Part shown: positions 1-11,126 of the stretch, one piece after another
How positions within the stretch are numbered: position 1 is the first letter of the stretch
Layout of the letters: every line of letters begins with the position of its first letter
From: Thermoanaerobacterales bacterium
GTDB taxonomy: Bacteria; Actinomycetota; Acidimicrobiia; Acidimicrobiales; VFJN01
Assembly (NCBI GenBank): GCA_017577565.1
Contig: PKRH01000001.1
Coordinates: 1-64,000, forward strand
Reading direction: 5' to 3'
DNA: 64,000 nucleotides
Translations under genes and position numbers: made by a program
The notes under the pieces: model-generated
The model's input: the letters and a program-made list of their open reading frames with translations, nothing else
The model's database searches: none
Told to the model about the DNA's origin: nothing

Positions 1-978
1 CATCAGGGTGGTCGGCCCGTCGGGGCCCGGGGGCCGCGGCGGCGCGGCGGCTGCCGCCGCTTGCAGGGTGGGGGCCACCAGGGTGGCGTCCCGCCCGTCG
101 CCGGTGTCGCCCTCCGGCGCGCCCGCGCCGACGAGCGGCAGCGGCGCCGGGCGGGTCAGCTCCTTGGCCGCCTCCACCAGCCCCCGGCCGAGCTCGGCGG
201 CGTCGATGCGCTCGGCGCGGTCGACCGCGCCCGCCCGCCGCAGCACGGGGGCGAGCGGGCCCATCGCCGCCGGCACCTCGAGCGGCCGCTCCAGCCGGGC
301 CATGAGCGTGCCGACCGGGGTGTCGGCGGTGAACGGGACCTCGCCGGTCACGGCCTCGACGAGCACGAGGGCCAGGGAGTAGACGTCGCTGCGGCCGTCG
401 ACCTTCTCACCCCGGGCCTGCTCCGGCGAGGCGTAGCGGACGGTGCCGAGCACGGTGCCGGTCTCGGTCCAGCCGGCCTCGGCGACGGCCCGGGCCAGGC
501 CGAAGTCGGCCACCCGCAGGCGGCCGTCGCGCCCGAACAGCAGGTTGGCCGGCTTGATGTCCCGGTGGACGAAGCCCTGCCGGTGCGCGTAGTCGAGGGC
601 GCGGGCGGCCTCGAGGCCGACGACCAGCGCCTGCGCCGGCGACAGCCGGTGGCCGGCGTCGAGCATGGCCCGCAGGCTGCCCCCGGCCAGGTACTCGGTG
701 ACCAGGTACGGCGTGTCCTCGTCGCTCCAGTCGTACACCGCCAGCACGTGCGGGTGGTTCAGCGCGGCCGCGGCCTGCGCCTCCGCACGGAAGCGGCGGA
801 GGAACGACTCGTCGTCGGCGAGGGCGGGGTGCAGCACCTTGACCGCCACCCGGCGCCGGAGGCGCACGTCGTCGGCCAGGTAGACCTGGGCCGACGCACC
901 CGAGCCGAGCGGCGAGAGGAGCCTGTAGCGCCCACCCAGCACACGACCGATCTGCTCGGTCATGCGGGACATGGCCAC
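1..978 (-). CDS. Serine/threonine protein kinase, Hanks type (C-terminus outside window)
   Basis: This is the N-terminal kinase domain of a eukaryotic-type Ser/Thr kinase of the PknB group, which phosphorylates proteins at the inner face of the membrane. Visible motifs are the glycine loop GSGASAQV (about residues 25-32), the catalytic lysine in VAVKVL (about 47), the catalytic loop HRDIKPANLL (about 137) and DFGLA (about 156). After the kinase fold comes a linker rich in Ala and Pro, and the frame is still open at the window edge, so a membrane segment and sensor domain may lie outside. I chose GTG at 978 because a TACCCT box ends 8 nt upstream; ATG 972 and 963 are in frame too. The gene diverges from the small gene at 1095. 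Confidence 0.93.
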   Translation of the reverse strand, partial: MAMSRMTEQIGRVLGGRYRLLSPLGSGASAQVYLADDVRLRRRVAVKVLHPALADDESFLRRFRAEAQAAAALNHPHVLAVYDWSDEDTPYLVTEYLAGGSLRAMLDAGHRLSPAQALVVGLEAARALDYAHRQGFVHRDIKPANLLFGRDGRLRVADFGLARAVAEAGWTETGTVLGTVRYASPEQARGEKVDGRSDVYSLALVLVEAVTGEVPFTADTPVGTLMARLERPLEVPAAMGPLAPVLRRAGAVDRAERIDAAELGRGLVEAAKELTRPAPLPLVGAGAPEGDTGDGRDATLVAPTLQAAAAAAPPRPPGPDGPTTLM

Positions 979-986
979 GGCGGCAG

Positions 987-992
987 AGGGTA
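987..992 (-). promoter_or_regulatory. -10 box TACCCT of the kinase gene
   Basis: TACCCT on the minus strand is followed by 8 nt and then GTG at 978. This matches the TANNNT-short spacer-start pattern seen at many genes here and suggests a leaderless or nearly leaderless transcript. Confidence 0.45.
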
Positions 993-1094
993 GTCCCACG
1001 GGTCGCCGGATCCCGCTCACGCCCCCGGCGCCCCACGGCGAGGGCGCTCGGCTACAGCTCGCGGGGGCCGGCGCGCGACGATGGCCGTCCGACG

Positions 1095-1532
1095 ATGACC
1101 CCCACCTCCCCCTACAGCACCCGGTTCAAGATCGTGGCGTCGGCGGTCGTCGCCGTCGCCGTCGCGCTGCTGGTCGTCGCCGTGCGCAGCTTCGACGACG
1201 GCAACGACGACCCGGTGCTCCGCAGCGGGGACCAGGACGTCGTCGAGGCGCTCATCCCCCGCCGCGACGCCCAGGTGCCCCGGCAGTCGCGGGTCGGGAT
1301 CGACCTCGCCATCGGCTGGGAGGGCACGCTCGTCATCGACGGTGTCGAGATCCCGGCCGACCAGCTGGACGTCACGCCCGAGCTGGGGCTGATCGAGTAC
1401 ACGCCGGGCGACGGCAAGGCCGTCGAGGAGCTGCAGCCGGGCCAGAACTGCGTGTCCGCCGTGATCTGGCGCAGCCAGGACGGTCGGGGGGTCGCCGACC
1501 GCACCGTCCCCTGGTGCTTCGAGGTGGTCTGA
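1095..1532 (+). CDS. Small membrane-anchored extracytoplasmic protein, unknown function
   Basis: A 145-residue protein I do not recognise. One hydrophobic helix (about residues 11-30, rich in Val and Ala) follows a short positive N-terminus, so it is an uncleaved signal anchor or a signal peptide with the rest outside the cytoplasm. The exported part is about 115 residues, acidic, and has two cysteines (in GQNCVS and PWCFEV) that could form a disulphide. The start codon is the ATG of MTPTSPYS; no strong ribosome site precedes it. It is convergent with ligA, leaving only 3 nt between the two stops. Coding character is good over the whole frame, but no function can be inferred. Confidence 0.75.
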   Translation: MTPTSPYSTRFKIVASAVVAVAVALLVVAVRSFDDGNDDPVLRSGDQDVVEALIPRRDAQVPRQSRVGIDLAIGWEGTLVIDGVEIPADQLDVTPELGLIEYTPGDGKAVEELQPGQNCVSAVIWRSQDGRGVADRTVPWCFEVV

Positions 1533-1535
1533 GCC

Positions 1536-4646
<3,111 letters not shown>

Positions 4647-4650
<4 letters not shown>

Positions 4651-4700
4651 GGCGCGGCCACCCACCCGTCGACGGTGCTCACCACCACGGCCACCCCCAC
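4647..4700 (-). CDS. Possible 17-residue leader ORF coupled to the MetE-like gene
   Basis: GTG at 4700 is preceded by GGAGG with a 6-nt spacer, a better ribosome site than that of the main gene. The 17-residue frame (VGVAVVVSTVDGWVAAP) ends in TGA at 4647-4649, which overlaps the GTG of the MetE-like gene by the 4-nt GTGA used at many true gene junctions here. It may be a coupled leader peptide, or simply the route by which ribosomes reach the main start. The peptide has no Met run, so classic methionine attenuation is not suggested. Ribosome profiling or reporter data would be needed to call it real. Confidence 0.35.
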
Positions 4701-4761
4701 TCGGTTCCTCCCGGGCCCCCGGAATAGCGACGGGCGGCGGAGATCGGCAAGTCTCCGCGGC

Positions 4762-5691
4762 GTGGAGCCCCGATCCGACGACGACGCACCGGCGCGCACC
4801 GCCACCTCGCCGGTGGCCCGACTCGCCGCCCTCGTGCACACCGCCTGGCCGATCCGGGTGGTGTGGGCCGTGCAGCCGCTGCTGCTCGGGCCCGCGCTGG
4901 GCGCCGCCCTCGACGACGCCAGCCGGGGCGTGCAGGTCGTCGCCAGCGTCGGCGCCTGGCTGGCGTGGCTCGCGGTGCTGGTGGCGACCCTGGTACCCAC
5001 GACGGTCAGCCTGACCGCCCTGCGCCTCGGCGCGCCAGGCGCGGCGGTCGCCGCCGTGGTCGCGACCGTGGTCGAGGGCGTCGAGCCGTCGACGATGGTC
5101 GGCCTGGCCGCGGCGCTGGCCGCCGCCTTCGCCGGCCTCGCCCCGGAGACGGCCGAGGTCTTCGTCGACGGCTCGTCGTACGGCCCGGAGACGCGCCTGC
5201 CGCTCAAGGTCCCGGTCGCCCTGCTGGCCGGCCCGGTCGAGGTCGCCTGGCTGGCGGCCGTGGGCGGCACCTGCACCGGGCCGCTCCTGCTCGCCGACCG
5301 GCGCTGGGTGCTCGGCGGCGTCGCCCTCGCGGCCGGCCTGCCCCTCGCGTGGTGGGGGGTGCGGTCGCTGCACACGCTGGCCCGGCGGTGGCTCGTGTTC
5401 GTGCCCGCCGGCATGGTGATCCACGACCCGCTCGCGCTCGTCGACCCGATCCTGCTGCGCCGGGGCTCGGTGCGGTCGTTCGGCCCCGCCCCCGCCGACA
5501 CCGACGCCGTCGACCTGACGGCGGGGGCCGCCGGGCTCGCCCTGGAGGCGCGGCTCGACGACCCGGTCGCGCTGCTGCCGGTCACCTCCCGGCGGACGCT
5601 CACCGAGCTGAAGGGCGTGCGGGCGGTGCTGGTGACGCCGAGCCGGCCCGGCCGGGTGCTGGCCGAGGCCCGGCGCCGTCAGTTCGGCTGA
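4762..5691 (+). CDS. Multi-pass membrane protein, unknown function
   Basis: A protein of 309 residues that I do not recognise by name. About residues 35-225 are strongly hydrophobic with some five or six membrane segments broken by short loops, including VETSP-like acidic turns; a soluble C-terminal part of about 85 residues follows (from VFVPAGMVIHDP), which contains conserved-looking VLVTPSRP near the end. That tail resembles a small cytoplasmic domain. GTG 4762 is chosen because the upstream extension is low-complexity and reads against the divergent MetE-like promoter region. Its stop overlaps the end of the TetR gene by 13 nt (convergent). An inner-membrane role is an inference only. Confidence 0.75.
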   Translation: MEPRSDDDAPARTATSPVARLAALVHTAWPIRVVWAVQPLLLGPALGAALDDASRGVQVVASVGAWLAWLAVLVATLVPTTVSLTALRLGAPGAAVAAVVATVVEGVEPSTMVGLAAALAAAFAGLAPETAEVFVDGSSYGPETRLPLKVPVALLAGPVEVAWLAAVGGTCTGPLLLADRRWVLGGVALAAGLPLAWWGVRSLHTLARRWLVFVPAGMVIHDPLALVDPILLRRGSVRSFGPAPADTDAVDLTAGAAGLALEARLDDPVALLPVTSRRTLTELKGVRAVLVTPSRPGRVLAEARRRQFG

Positions 5692-6290
5692 CCCCGGACG
5701 GCGACCGCCCCGGCGAGGACCCGGTCGACGAGCCGGCGGACGTAGTCGTCGTCCACCGGCCGGCGGGTGATGACCTCGCGGAACAGCACCGTGGCGCCGA
5801 GCTGGTCGAGCACGGCCTCCACGTCGACGTCGGGGGGCAGCTCCCCCCGCTCGACGCCCCGCTCGAGCGCCCGGCGGGCGGGCTGCCGCCGCTCGTCGAT
5901 GAAGCCCCGGAGCACGTCGGCCATCTCGGGGCTCACCGCGGCCTCGGCGATGACCGCCGGGAGGATGCGGCCCGAGTCGCTGCGGACCTTGCGCCCCAGC
6001 TCGGCCATGAGGGCCACGAGGTCGTCACGCACGCTGCCGGTGTCGACGTCGGGGACCTGCAGGCCCATGTGGTGGGCGGTCTCGAGCAGGAGCGCGGCCC
6101 GCGACGGCCACCGCCGGTAGATCGTCGCCTTGCCGCAGCCGGCCCGCTCGGCGACCTCGTCGACCGTGAAGCCCGCGGGGCCGCGCTCGGCCAGGACGGC
6201 GAGGGCGGCGTCCAGGATCGCGGCGTCGGCCCGGTCGTCGCGGGGACGGCCGGGCCGGCGGGCGCGGGTGCGGGGCGCCCGGGCGGTCAC
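5679..6290 (-). CDS. TetR/AcrR family repressor of the adjacent MFS exporter
   Basis: A 203-residue dimeric DNA-binding repressor. After an Arg/Pro-rich N-terminal arm comes the TetR helix-turn-helix (about residues 20-70; FTVDEVAERAGCGKATIYRRW includes the turn and recognition helix), then a helical ligand domain. The start is GTG 6290, overlapping the MFS stop as GTGA, so the two are made from one mRNA. The inverted repeat over the MFS promoter (7900-7923) is the natural candidate operator, giving a simple autoregulated exporter circuit in which the inducer is probably the exported compound. The ligand cannot be read from sequence. Confidence 0.93.
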   Translation of the reverse strand: MTARAPRTRARRPGRPRDDRADAAILDAALAVLAERGPAGFTVDEVAERAGCGKATIYRRWPSRAALLLETAHHMGLQVPDVDTGSVRDDLVALMAELGRKVRSDSGRILPAVIAEAAVSPEMADVLRGFIDERRQPARRALERGVERGELPPDVDVEAVLDQLGATVLFREVITRRPVDDDYVRRLVDRVLAGAVAVRGQPN

Positions 6291-7876
6291 GGGTCGACGA
6301 CGGCGCCGGTCACGGGCGCGGCGTCGGCCACCGGCGCCTCGGCGTGGTCGCGGGCCCGGGCGGGGAGGAAGCGGAGGACGACGACGGCCCCGAGCACCAG
6401 CGCCGCCGCGCCGACGAGGAAGGCGGTGCCCATGCCGTCGGTGAAGCCGTCGGCCGCGGCCGCGGCCAGCAGGCGCCCGGGCTCGCCGCCCACCCGCGCC
6501 GCCACACCCATCGCGGCGCCGAGCTGCTCGGTGATGGCGTCGGCGACCTCCGCGGGCACGGGGTAGCCGGCGATGGCGTCCCGCACCCGGGGCCGGTAGG
6601 TCGAGCTCATGACCGACCCGAGCACGGCGACGCCGAGGGCGCCGCCGATCTGGCGGGCGGTGTCGTTGACGGCCGAGCCCACACCGGCCTTCTCCCGGGG
6701 CAGCGCGCCCATGATCGCCTCGGTCGTCGGCGGCATGACCATGGCCAGGCCCGCGGCGAGCACCATCAGCGCCAGCAGCACCTCGGGGTAGCTGGCGCCG
6801 GGGGTGAGCCGGCCGGCCAGCAGCAGGCCGCCGGCGGCGAGGAGCAGGCCCGTGGCCACGACGAGCTTCGTGCCGACCCGCTGGACGACCGCGGCCGTCG
6901 ACGGGGCCACGACCAGCTGCACGCCCGCCATGGGGAGCAGCCGCACGCCCGCCTCCAGCGCCGTGTAGCCGAGGACCGACTGGAGGAACTGGGTCATCAG
7001 GAACAGCGACCCGAACATGGCGAAGAAGGTCAGGGCCAGCGCCCCGCAACCGGCGCTGAACCGGGGGTTGCGGAAGAAGGCCATGTCGAGCATCGGCGTG
7101 TCGGTGTGGCGCTCCCAGGCGACGAAGGCGCCGAGCAGCACGGCGGCGGCGGCGAAGCCCCCGAGGACCTCCCCGTCGGTCCAGCCGTGCTGGCCCTCGA
7201 TGATCGCCCAGACGAGCGCGGCGAACCCGACGATCGAGAGGGCGGCCCCGGGCAGGTCGACCCGCGGTGCCGCGGGGTCGCGGGAGGTGGGCACGAACAG
7301 CCGGCCGAGGACGAGGGCGGCGACGACGACCGGCACGTTGACCAGGAAGACCGAGCCCCACCAGAAGTGCTCGAGCAGCCAGCCGCCGGTGACCGGGCCG
7401 ATGGCCACGGCGGCGCCGGCCATGGCCGACCAGATGGCGATGGCCAGGCCCCGCTCGCGGGGGTCGGTGAACACGTTGGTGATGATCGACAGGGTCGAGG
7501 GCATGACCAGGGCGGCGCCGACCCCGAGCAGCGCCCGGGTGGCGACGAGGTGCCCGGCGCTGCCGGCGAACGCCGAGAGCACCGAGGCGACGCCCATGAC
7601 GGCGAGGCCGATGCCGAGGGCGCCCCGCCGGCCGTAGCGGTCCCCGAGGGCCCCCATCGTCAGCAGCAGCCCGGCGAAGACGAGGATGTAGCTGTCGACG
7701 ACCCACTGCAGGTCGCCGGTCGACGCCCCCAGCTCCCGCTGCAGCGTGGGGATGGCCACGTTGACGATCGTGTTGTCCATCACGATCAGCAGCAGGCTGA
7801 GGCACATCACGCCGAGGACGACCCAGCGGCGCCGATCGGCGGGTGGGCTGGCGGGGGAGGTGGTCTCAGGCGGCAT
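6287..7876 (-). CDS. MFS drug exporter, DHA2 (EmrB/QacA) type with 14 membrane segments
   Basis: A 529-residue proton-driven exporter of the inner membrane. It has the DHA2 marks: LLLIVMDNTIVNVAIP in helix 1 (the D1 motif), WVVDSYILVFAG in helix 2, GDRYGRR (motif A) in the first cytoplasmic loop, and 14 predicted helices with a C-terminal cytoplasmic tail. Such pumps expel lipophilic cations, dyes or antibiotics. The longest frame starts at 7912, but that ATG lies inside the operator. ATG 7876 (MPPETTSP) is preferred since TTGCGT (7907-7912), 17 bp, CATGCT (7884-7889) and 7 nt lead to it. Its stop overlaps the TetR start, so both form one operon. Confidence 0.93.
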   Translation of the reverse strand: MPPETTSPASPPADRRRWVVLGVMCLSLLLIVMDNTIVNVAIPTLQRELGASTGDLQWVVDSYILVFAGLLLTMGALGDRYGRRGALGIGLAVMGVASVLSAFAGSAGHLVATRALLGVGAALVMPSTLSIITNVFTDPRERGLAIAIWSAMAGAAVAIGPVTGGWLLEHFWWGSVFLVNVPVVVAALVLGRLFVPTSRDPAAPRVDLPGAALSIVGFAALVWAIIEGQHGWTDGEVLGGFAAAAVLLGAFVAWERHTDTPMLDMAFFRNPRFSAGCGALALTFFAMFGSLFLMTQFLQSVLGYTALEAGVRLLPMAGVQLVVAPSTAAVVQRVGTKLVVATGLLLAAGGLLLAGRLTPGASYPEVLLALMVLAAGLAMVMPPTTEAIMGALPREKAGVGSAVNDTARQIGGALGVAVLGSVMSSTYRPRVRDAIAGYPVPAEVADAITEQLGAAMGVAARVGGEPGRLLAAAAADGFTDGMGTAFLVGAAALVLGAVVVLRFLPARARDHAEAPVADAAPVTGAVVDP

Positions 7877-7883
7877 GGGTCCG

Positions 7884-7939
7884 AGCATGCGCGACCCAAT
7901 TCCGAAACGCAAGAGTTTCGGAACTTTTTCGTCCGAAAC
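7884..7939 (-). promoter_or_regulatory. Promoter and TetR-type operator of the MFS-tetR operon
   Basis: A perfect inverted repeat TTCCGAAAC (7900-7908), 6 nt, GTTTCGGAA (7915-7923) overlaps a -35 box TTGCGT (minus strand, 7907-7912). A 17-bp spacer leads to CATGCT (7884-7889). A third half-site TCCGAAAC lies at 7932-7939, so two overlapping repeats are possible. The A/T content is high for this DNA. Repression by the coupled TetR protein is inferred from position. Confidence 0.7.
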
Positions 7940-7942
7940 CTC

Positions 7943-9013
7943 TCACGGCCCCGACCCTCCCGGCGGCGCCGCCGTCGCGATCCCGCCCCCCACGACCTCG
8001 TCGCCCTCGTAGAGCACGACCGACTGGCCGGCCGCCACCCGACGGGCCGGCGCGTCGAACCGCACGGTCACCCGCCCGTCCGGCCCTGGCGGCTCGACCC
8101 GGGCCGGCCGGGGCGTGCCGTGGGCGCTGCACTGCGCCTCGACCGGGCCGGTCACCGGGCCGTCGGCCCACACCACCTGCTCCAGCACGACCGCCCCGGT
8201 CATCAGCTCCCGCGCCGGGCCCACCCGCACCGTGGCCCGGGGCACGTCGACCTCGACGGCGTAACGGGGCTCACCGCCCCCCGGCAGGCCGAGGCCCCGC
8301 CGCTGACCCACCGTCACCAGCTCGACGGCGTCGACCGCGCCGACCTCCCGGCCCGCCTCGTCGACGACCCGGCCGGGGCGCAGCGGGATGCGCCGCTCGA
8401 GGAAGCCGCGACGGCCCGCCGACGACGTGATGAAGCAGACGTCCTGGCTGTCGGACTTGCCCGCCGTGCGCAGGCCCAGCGCCGCGGCCTCGGCCCGCAC
8501 CTCGTCCTTGGTCGTCTCGCCCACCGGCAGCAGCGTGCGGGCCAGCTCCCGCTGGCCGAGCACGTAGAGCACGTAGCTCTGGTCCTTCGCCCGGTCCACG
8601 CCCCGGGCCAGGCGCCGGGTGCCGTCGGGCCGCTCGACGACGCGGGCGTGGTGACCGGTGGCCACCGCGTCGAACCCCACCGCCGCGGCCCGCCGGGCCA
8701 GGCGGTCGAACTTCAGGTGGCGGTTGCACTCGATGCACGGGTTCGGCGTCAGCCCCCGCCGGTGCGCCTCGACGTAGGGCTCGACGACCCGGGCCTCGAA
8801 CTCGTCGCCGAAGTTCCAGACGTGGTGGGGGATGCCGAGCTGCTGGGCCACCCGGCGGGCGTCGTCGACGTCGGTCACCGAGCAGCAGCCGGTGTCGGAC
8901 TCGCCGCCCCAGAGCCGCATGGTCACGCCGACCACCTCGTGGCCGGCCGCCAGCAGGCGGGCGGCGGCCACCGACGAGTCGACGCCGCCCGACATGGCGA
9001 CGAGCACCTTCAC
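7943..9013 (-). CDS. mnmA: tRNA-specific 2-thiouridylase MnmA
   Basis: MnmA transfers sulphur to U34 of the tRNAs for Lys, Glu and Gln, using ATP to adenylate the base. The 356-residue protein begins with the PP-loop SGGVDSSVAA (about residues 8-17). The two catalytic cysteines are visible: one in TPNPCIECN (about 97-103) and one in SDSQDVCFI (about 190). The C-terminal third is the beta-barrel that clamps the tRNA. GTG 9013 overlaps the stop of the upstream cysteine desulfurase as GTGA, and that enzyme is the logical sulphur source. The next gene downstream has its own regulated promoter beginning at the mnmA stop. Confidence 0.97.
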   Translation of the reverse strand: MKVLVAMSGGVDSSVAAARLLAAGHEVVGVTMRLWGGESDTGCCSVTDVDDARRVAQQLGIPHHVWNFGDEFEARVVEPYVEAHRRGLTPNPCIECNRHLKFDRLARRAAAVGFDAVATGHHARVVERPDGTRRLARGVDRAKDQSYVLYVLGQRELARTLLPVGETTKDEVRAEAAALGLRTAGKSDSQDVCFITSSAGRRGFLERRIPLRPGRVVDEAGREVGAVDAVELVTVGQRRGLGLPGGGEPRYAVEVDVPRATVRVGPARELMTGAVVLEQVVWADGPVTGPVEAQCSAHGTPRPARVEPPGPDGRVTVRFDAPARRVAAGQSVVLYEGDEVVGGGIATAAPPGGSGP

Positions 9014-10152
9014 GCCGCCACCTCCCGCAGCCGGGCGGCGGCCGCCGGGACCGACGCCAGCGCGCGGTCGACGTCGGCCGCGCTGCTGGACCACCCGAGC
9101 GACAGGCGCAGCGCCCCCCGGGCCAGCTCGGCCGGGACGCCCATCGCCGCCAGCACGTGGGACGCCTGCTGGGCGCCGCTGGCGCAGGCCGAGGCGGCGG
9201 AGGCGCACACGCCGTCCTCGTCGAGCAGGAACAGCAGCGCCTCGCTCTCGACCCCGGGGACGCACAGGTGCAGCGTCCCCGGGAGCCGCTCCTCGCGGGG
9301 CGGGCCCGTCTCGACCGCGCCGGGGATGCGGGCGAGCAGCCCGTCGGCCAGGCGGTCCCGCAGGGCTCGCACCCGGGCCGCCGTGGCGTCGCGCTCGCGC
9401 AGCACCTCCTGCAGGGCGGCGGCGAAGCCGACGATCCCGGCCACGTCGTGCGTCCCGCTGCGCAGCTCCCGCTCCTGGCCGCCGCCCAGGGCCCGGGGCC
9501 GCAGCGGGGTGCCCGGGCGGACGACCAGCGCCCCCACGCCCTGCGGGCCGCCGACCTTGTGCGAGCTGATCGACACCAGGTCGACCCCGGCCAGCCGCTC
9601 GGGCAGCGGCACCCAGGCCGTCGCCTGGACGGCGTCGGCGTGGACCGTCGCCTCCGGCGCCCACCGCCGGACCACCTCGGCGACCTCGTCCACCGGCTGC
9701 AGCGCCCCGGTCTCGTTGTTGGCGACCATGACCGACACGAGCGTCGGCGGCGCGTCCCGCACCAGCGCCGCCAGGGCGTCGAGGTCGACGACGCCGTGGC
9801 GGTCGACCGGCACCGTGCGGCCGCCGACGGCGTGGACCGGCCGGAGCACGGCCTCGTGCTCGACCGCGCTGCACAGCACCGGCCCGGGCCGGGCCTCGTG
9901 CGCGCCGAGCACCGCCAGGTTGTCGGCCTCGGTGCCGCCGCTGGTGAACACGACGTCACCGGGGCGGCACCCCACGACCTCGGCCACGACGTCGCGGGCC
10001 TCGTCGATCGCCTGGCGGGCGGCCCGGGCCACGCGGTGCGCGCCCGAGGGGTTGCCGAACCGCTCGCCGAGCCACGGCAGCATCGCGGCGCGCGCCGCCG
10101 GGCGCAGCGGCGTCGTGGCCGCGTGGTCGAGGTAGACGGGCTGGTCGGGCAC
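9010..10152 (-). CDS. Cysteine desulfurase (NifS/IscS class)
   Basis: A PLP enzyme that takes sulphur from cysteine to form a protein persulphide. The 380-residue protein shows YLDHAATTPLRP at the start, SGGTEADNLA (about residues 67-76), the PLP lysine in SISSHKVGGPQGVGAL (about 200) and the mobile catalytic cysteine in SACASGAQQASH (about 320). It belongs to the class I (NifS/IscS) type. GTG 10152 is used because the family starts just before YLDHAATT; the upstream extension is Arg-rich shadow. It overlaps mnmA by 4 nt (GTGA), so the persulphide probably feeds tRNA thiolation. No iscU or suf genes are near. Confidence 0.96.
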   Translation of the reverse strand: MPDQPVYLDHAATTPLRPAARAAMLPWLGERFGNPSGAHRVARAARQAIDEARDVVAEVVGCRPGDVVFTSGGTEADNLAVLGAHEARPGPVLCSAVEHEAVLRPVHAVGGRTVPVDRHGVVDLDALAALVRDAPPTLVSVMVANNETGALQPVDEVAEVVRRWAPEATVHADAVQATAWVPLPERLAGVDLVSISSHKVGGPQGVGALVVRPGTPLRPRALGGGQERELRSGTHDVAGIVGFAAALQEVLRERDATAARVRALRDRLADGLLARIPGAVETGPPREERLPGTLHLCVPGVESEALLFLLDEDGVCASAASACASGAQQASHVLAAMGVPAELARGALRLSLGWSSSAADVDRALASVPAAAARLREVAA

Positions 10153-10186
10153 GGCGTCCAGTCTCGCAGCCCGACCGCCCCGCGCC

Positions 10187-11083
10187 TCAGTGGGTGCGCT
10201 GCGGGTGCCCGGCGGGCGGTGGCGGCGGCGGCCGCCGGCCAGCGGGCGGTGGCGGCGGTGGCGGTGCGGCCTGCGGCGGTGCGGGCGGCCGGGCGGAGGG
10301 CAGGACCGGTGGCTGCCCCGGCGCCCCGCCACCCCGGGTCCGCTGCCACTCGGCCGCCACGCACAGCAGGAAGAGGTGGGGGTGGACGTAGGGCGGCGGC
10401 ACGTGGCCGATGCGGGTGGCCACCGGGTTGGCGAGGCGCACGGCGAGGTGCTCGCGGGCGTTGCCGTCCAGCTCGTGTGCCCGCAGCAGGAAGGAGCGGA
10501 CCACCTCGTAGGTGCGGGCGTCGAGCGCGCCGACGTCCAGCGACGCCGCGTAGCGCTCCCAGCCCGGCGGCGGCCGGAACGACGCCGGCGCCACCGCGTC
10601 GCGGGCTGTCCGCTCGCGGATGACCAGCGTGCCGGCGGCCATGTCGCCGAGGCGCTGGTCCCGCGCCGAGAGGAGCACGCTGACGATCGCCACGCAGCCC
10701 ACCGGCACGAGGACGAAGTCGACGATCCCGACGGCGGCCCGGAGGAACGCCTGCTGGAACCGCACCGGGGTGCCGTCGGCGCCGACCACCCGGAGCCCCA
10801 TGGCAGCCTTGCCCGGCGTGCGCCCCCGCCACAGCGTCTCGAAGCCGGTGAACCACGCCACGACCGTGAGCAGGCTGGTGGCGGTGATCAGCACGGCGAC
10901 GGCCGCGCCGGTGTCGACCTCGACCAGCGCGGCGGCCACCAGCAGGAGGACGGTGACGGTCAGCGCCAGCGCGAGGACGTCGAGGAGGATGGCGATGGTG
11001 CGTGAGGCCAGGCCCGCCCGCTCGAGGTCGAGGACCACCGCCTCGGGCGTGACGATCGCCTGAGCCGCCGGGGACGCGTCCAC
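10187..11083 (-). CDS. RDD family membrane protein with Pro-rich tail
   Basis: A 298-residue protein. The RDD domain (about residues 20-150) holds about three membrane helices and the signature residues in GRTPGKAAMGLRVVGADG and SARDQRLGDMAAGTLV. A cytoplasmic region follows, ending in a low-complexity tail with runs of six or seven prolines and Gly-Arg (about 255-298). RDD proteins are of uncertain role; some act in ion or osmolyte movement. It is divergent from the SpoIIM-like gene at 11127, and this pairing with MoxR/DUF58 genes is common in actinobacteria. GTG 11083 is chosen because TAGCGT ends exactly 7 nt upstream; GTG 11092 is an alternative. Confidence 0.9.
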   Translation of the reverse strand: MDASPAAQAIVTPEAVVLDLERAGLASRTIAILLDVLALALTVTVLLLVAAALVEVDTGAAVAVLITATSLLTVVAWFTGFETLWRGRTPGKAAMGLRVVGADGTPVRFQQAFLRAAVGIVDFVLVPVGCVAIVSVLLSARDQRLGDMAAGTLVIRERTARDAVAPASFRPPPGWERYAASLDVGALDARTYEVVRSFLLRAHELDGNAREHLAVRLANPVATRIGHVPPPYVHPHLFLLCVAAEWQRTRGGGAPGQPPVLPSARPPAPPQAAPPPPPPPAGRRPPPPPPAGHPQRTH

Positions 11084-11126
11084 CGCGGGCACGCTAGTGC
11101 GACGGGCGGCTAGCGTCCGGGCCCCG
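11084..11126. promoter_or_regulatory. Compact divergent promoters of the RDD and SpoIIM-like genes
   Basis: The 43 bp between the two start codons carries TAGCGT on each strand: 11091-11096 read leftward (7 nt before GTG 11083) and 11111-11116 read rightward (10 nt before GTG 11127). The mirrored boxes suggest divergent transcripts with almost no 5' leader. Confidence 0.55.

Noticed and set aside
6344-10135. Long plus-strand frame opposite the MFS, mnmA and cysteine desulfurase genes
   Set aside because: It has no recognisable domain and is rich in Arg/Gly/His from reversed GC-rich codons, while the opposite strand carries clear families.
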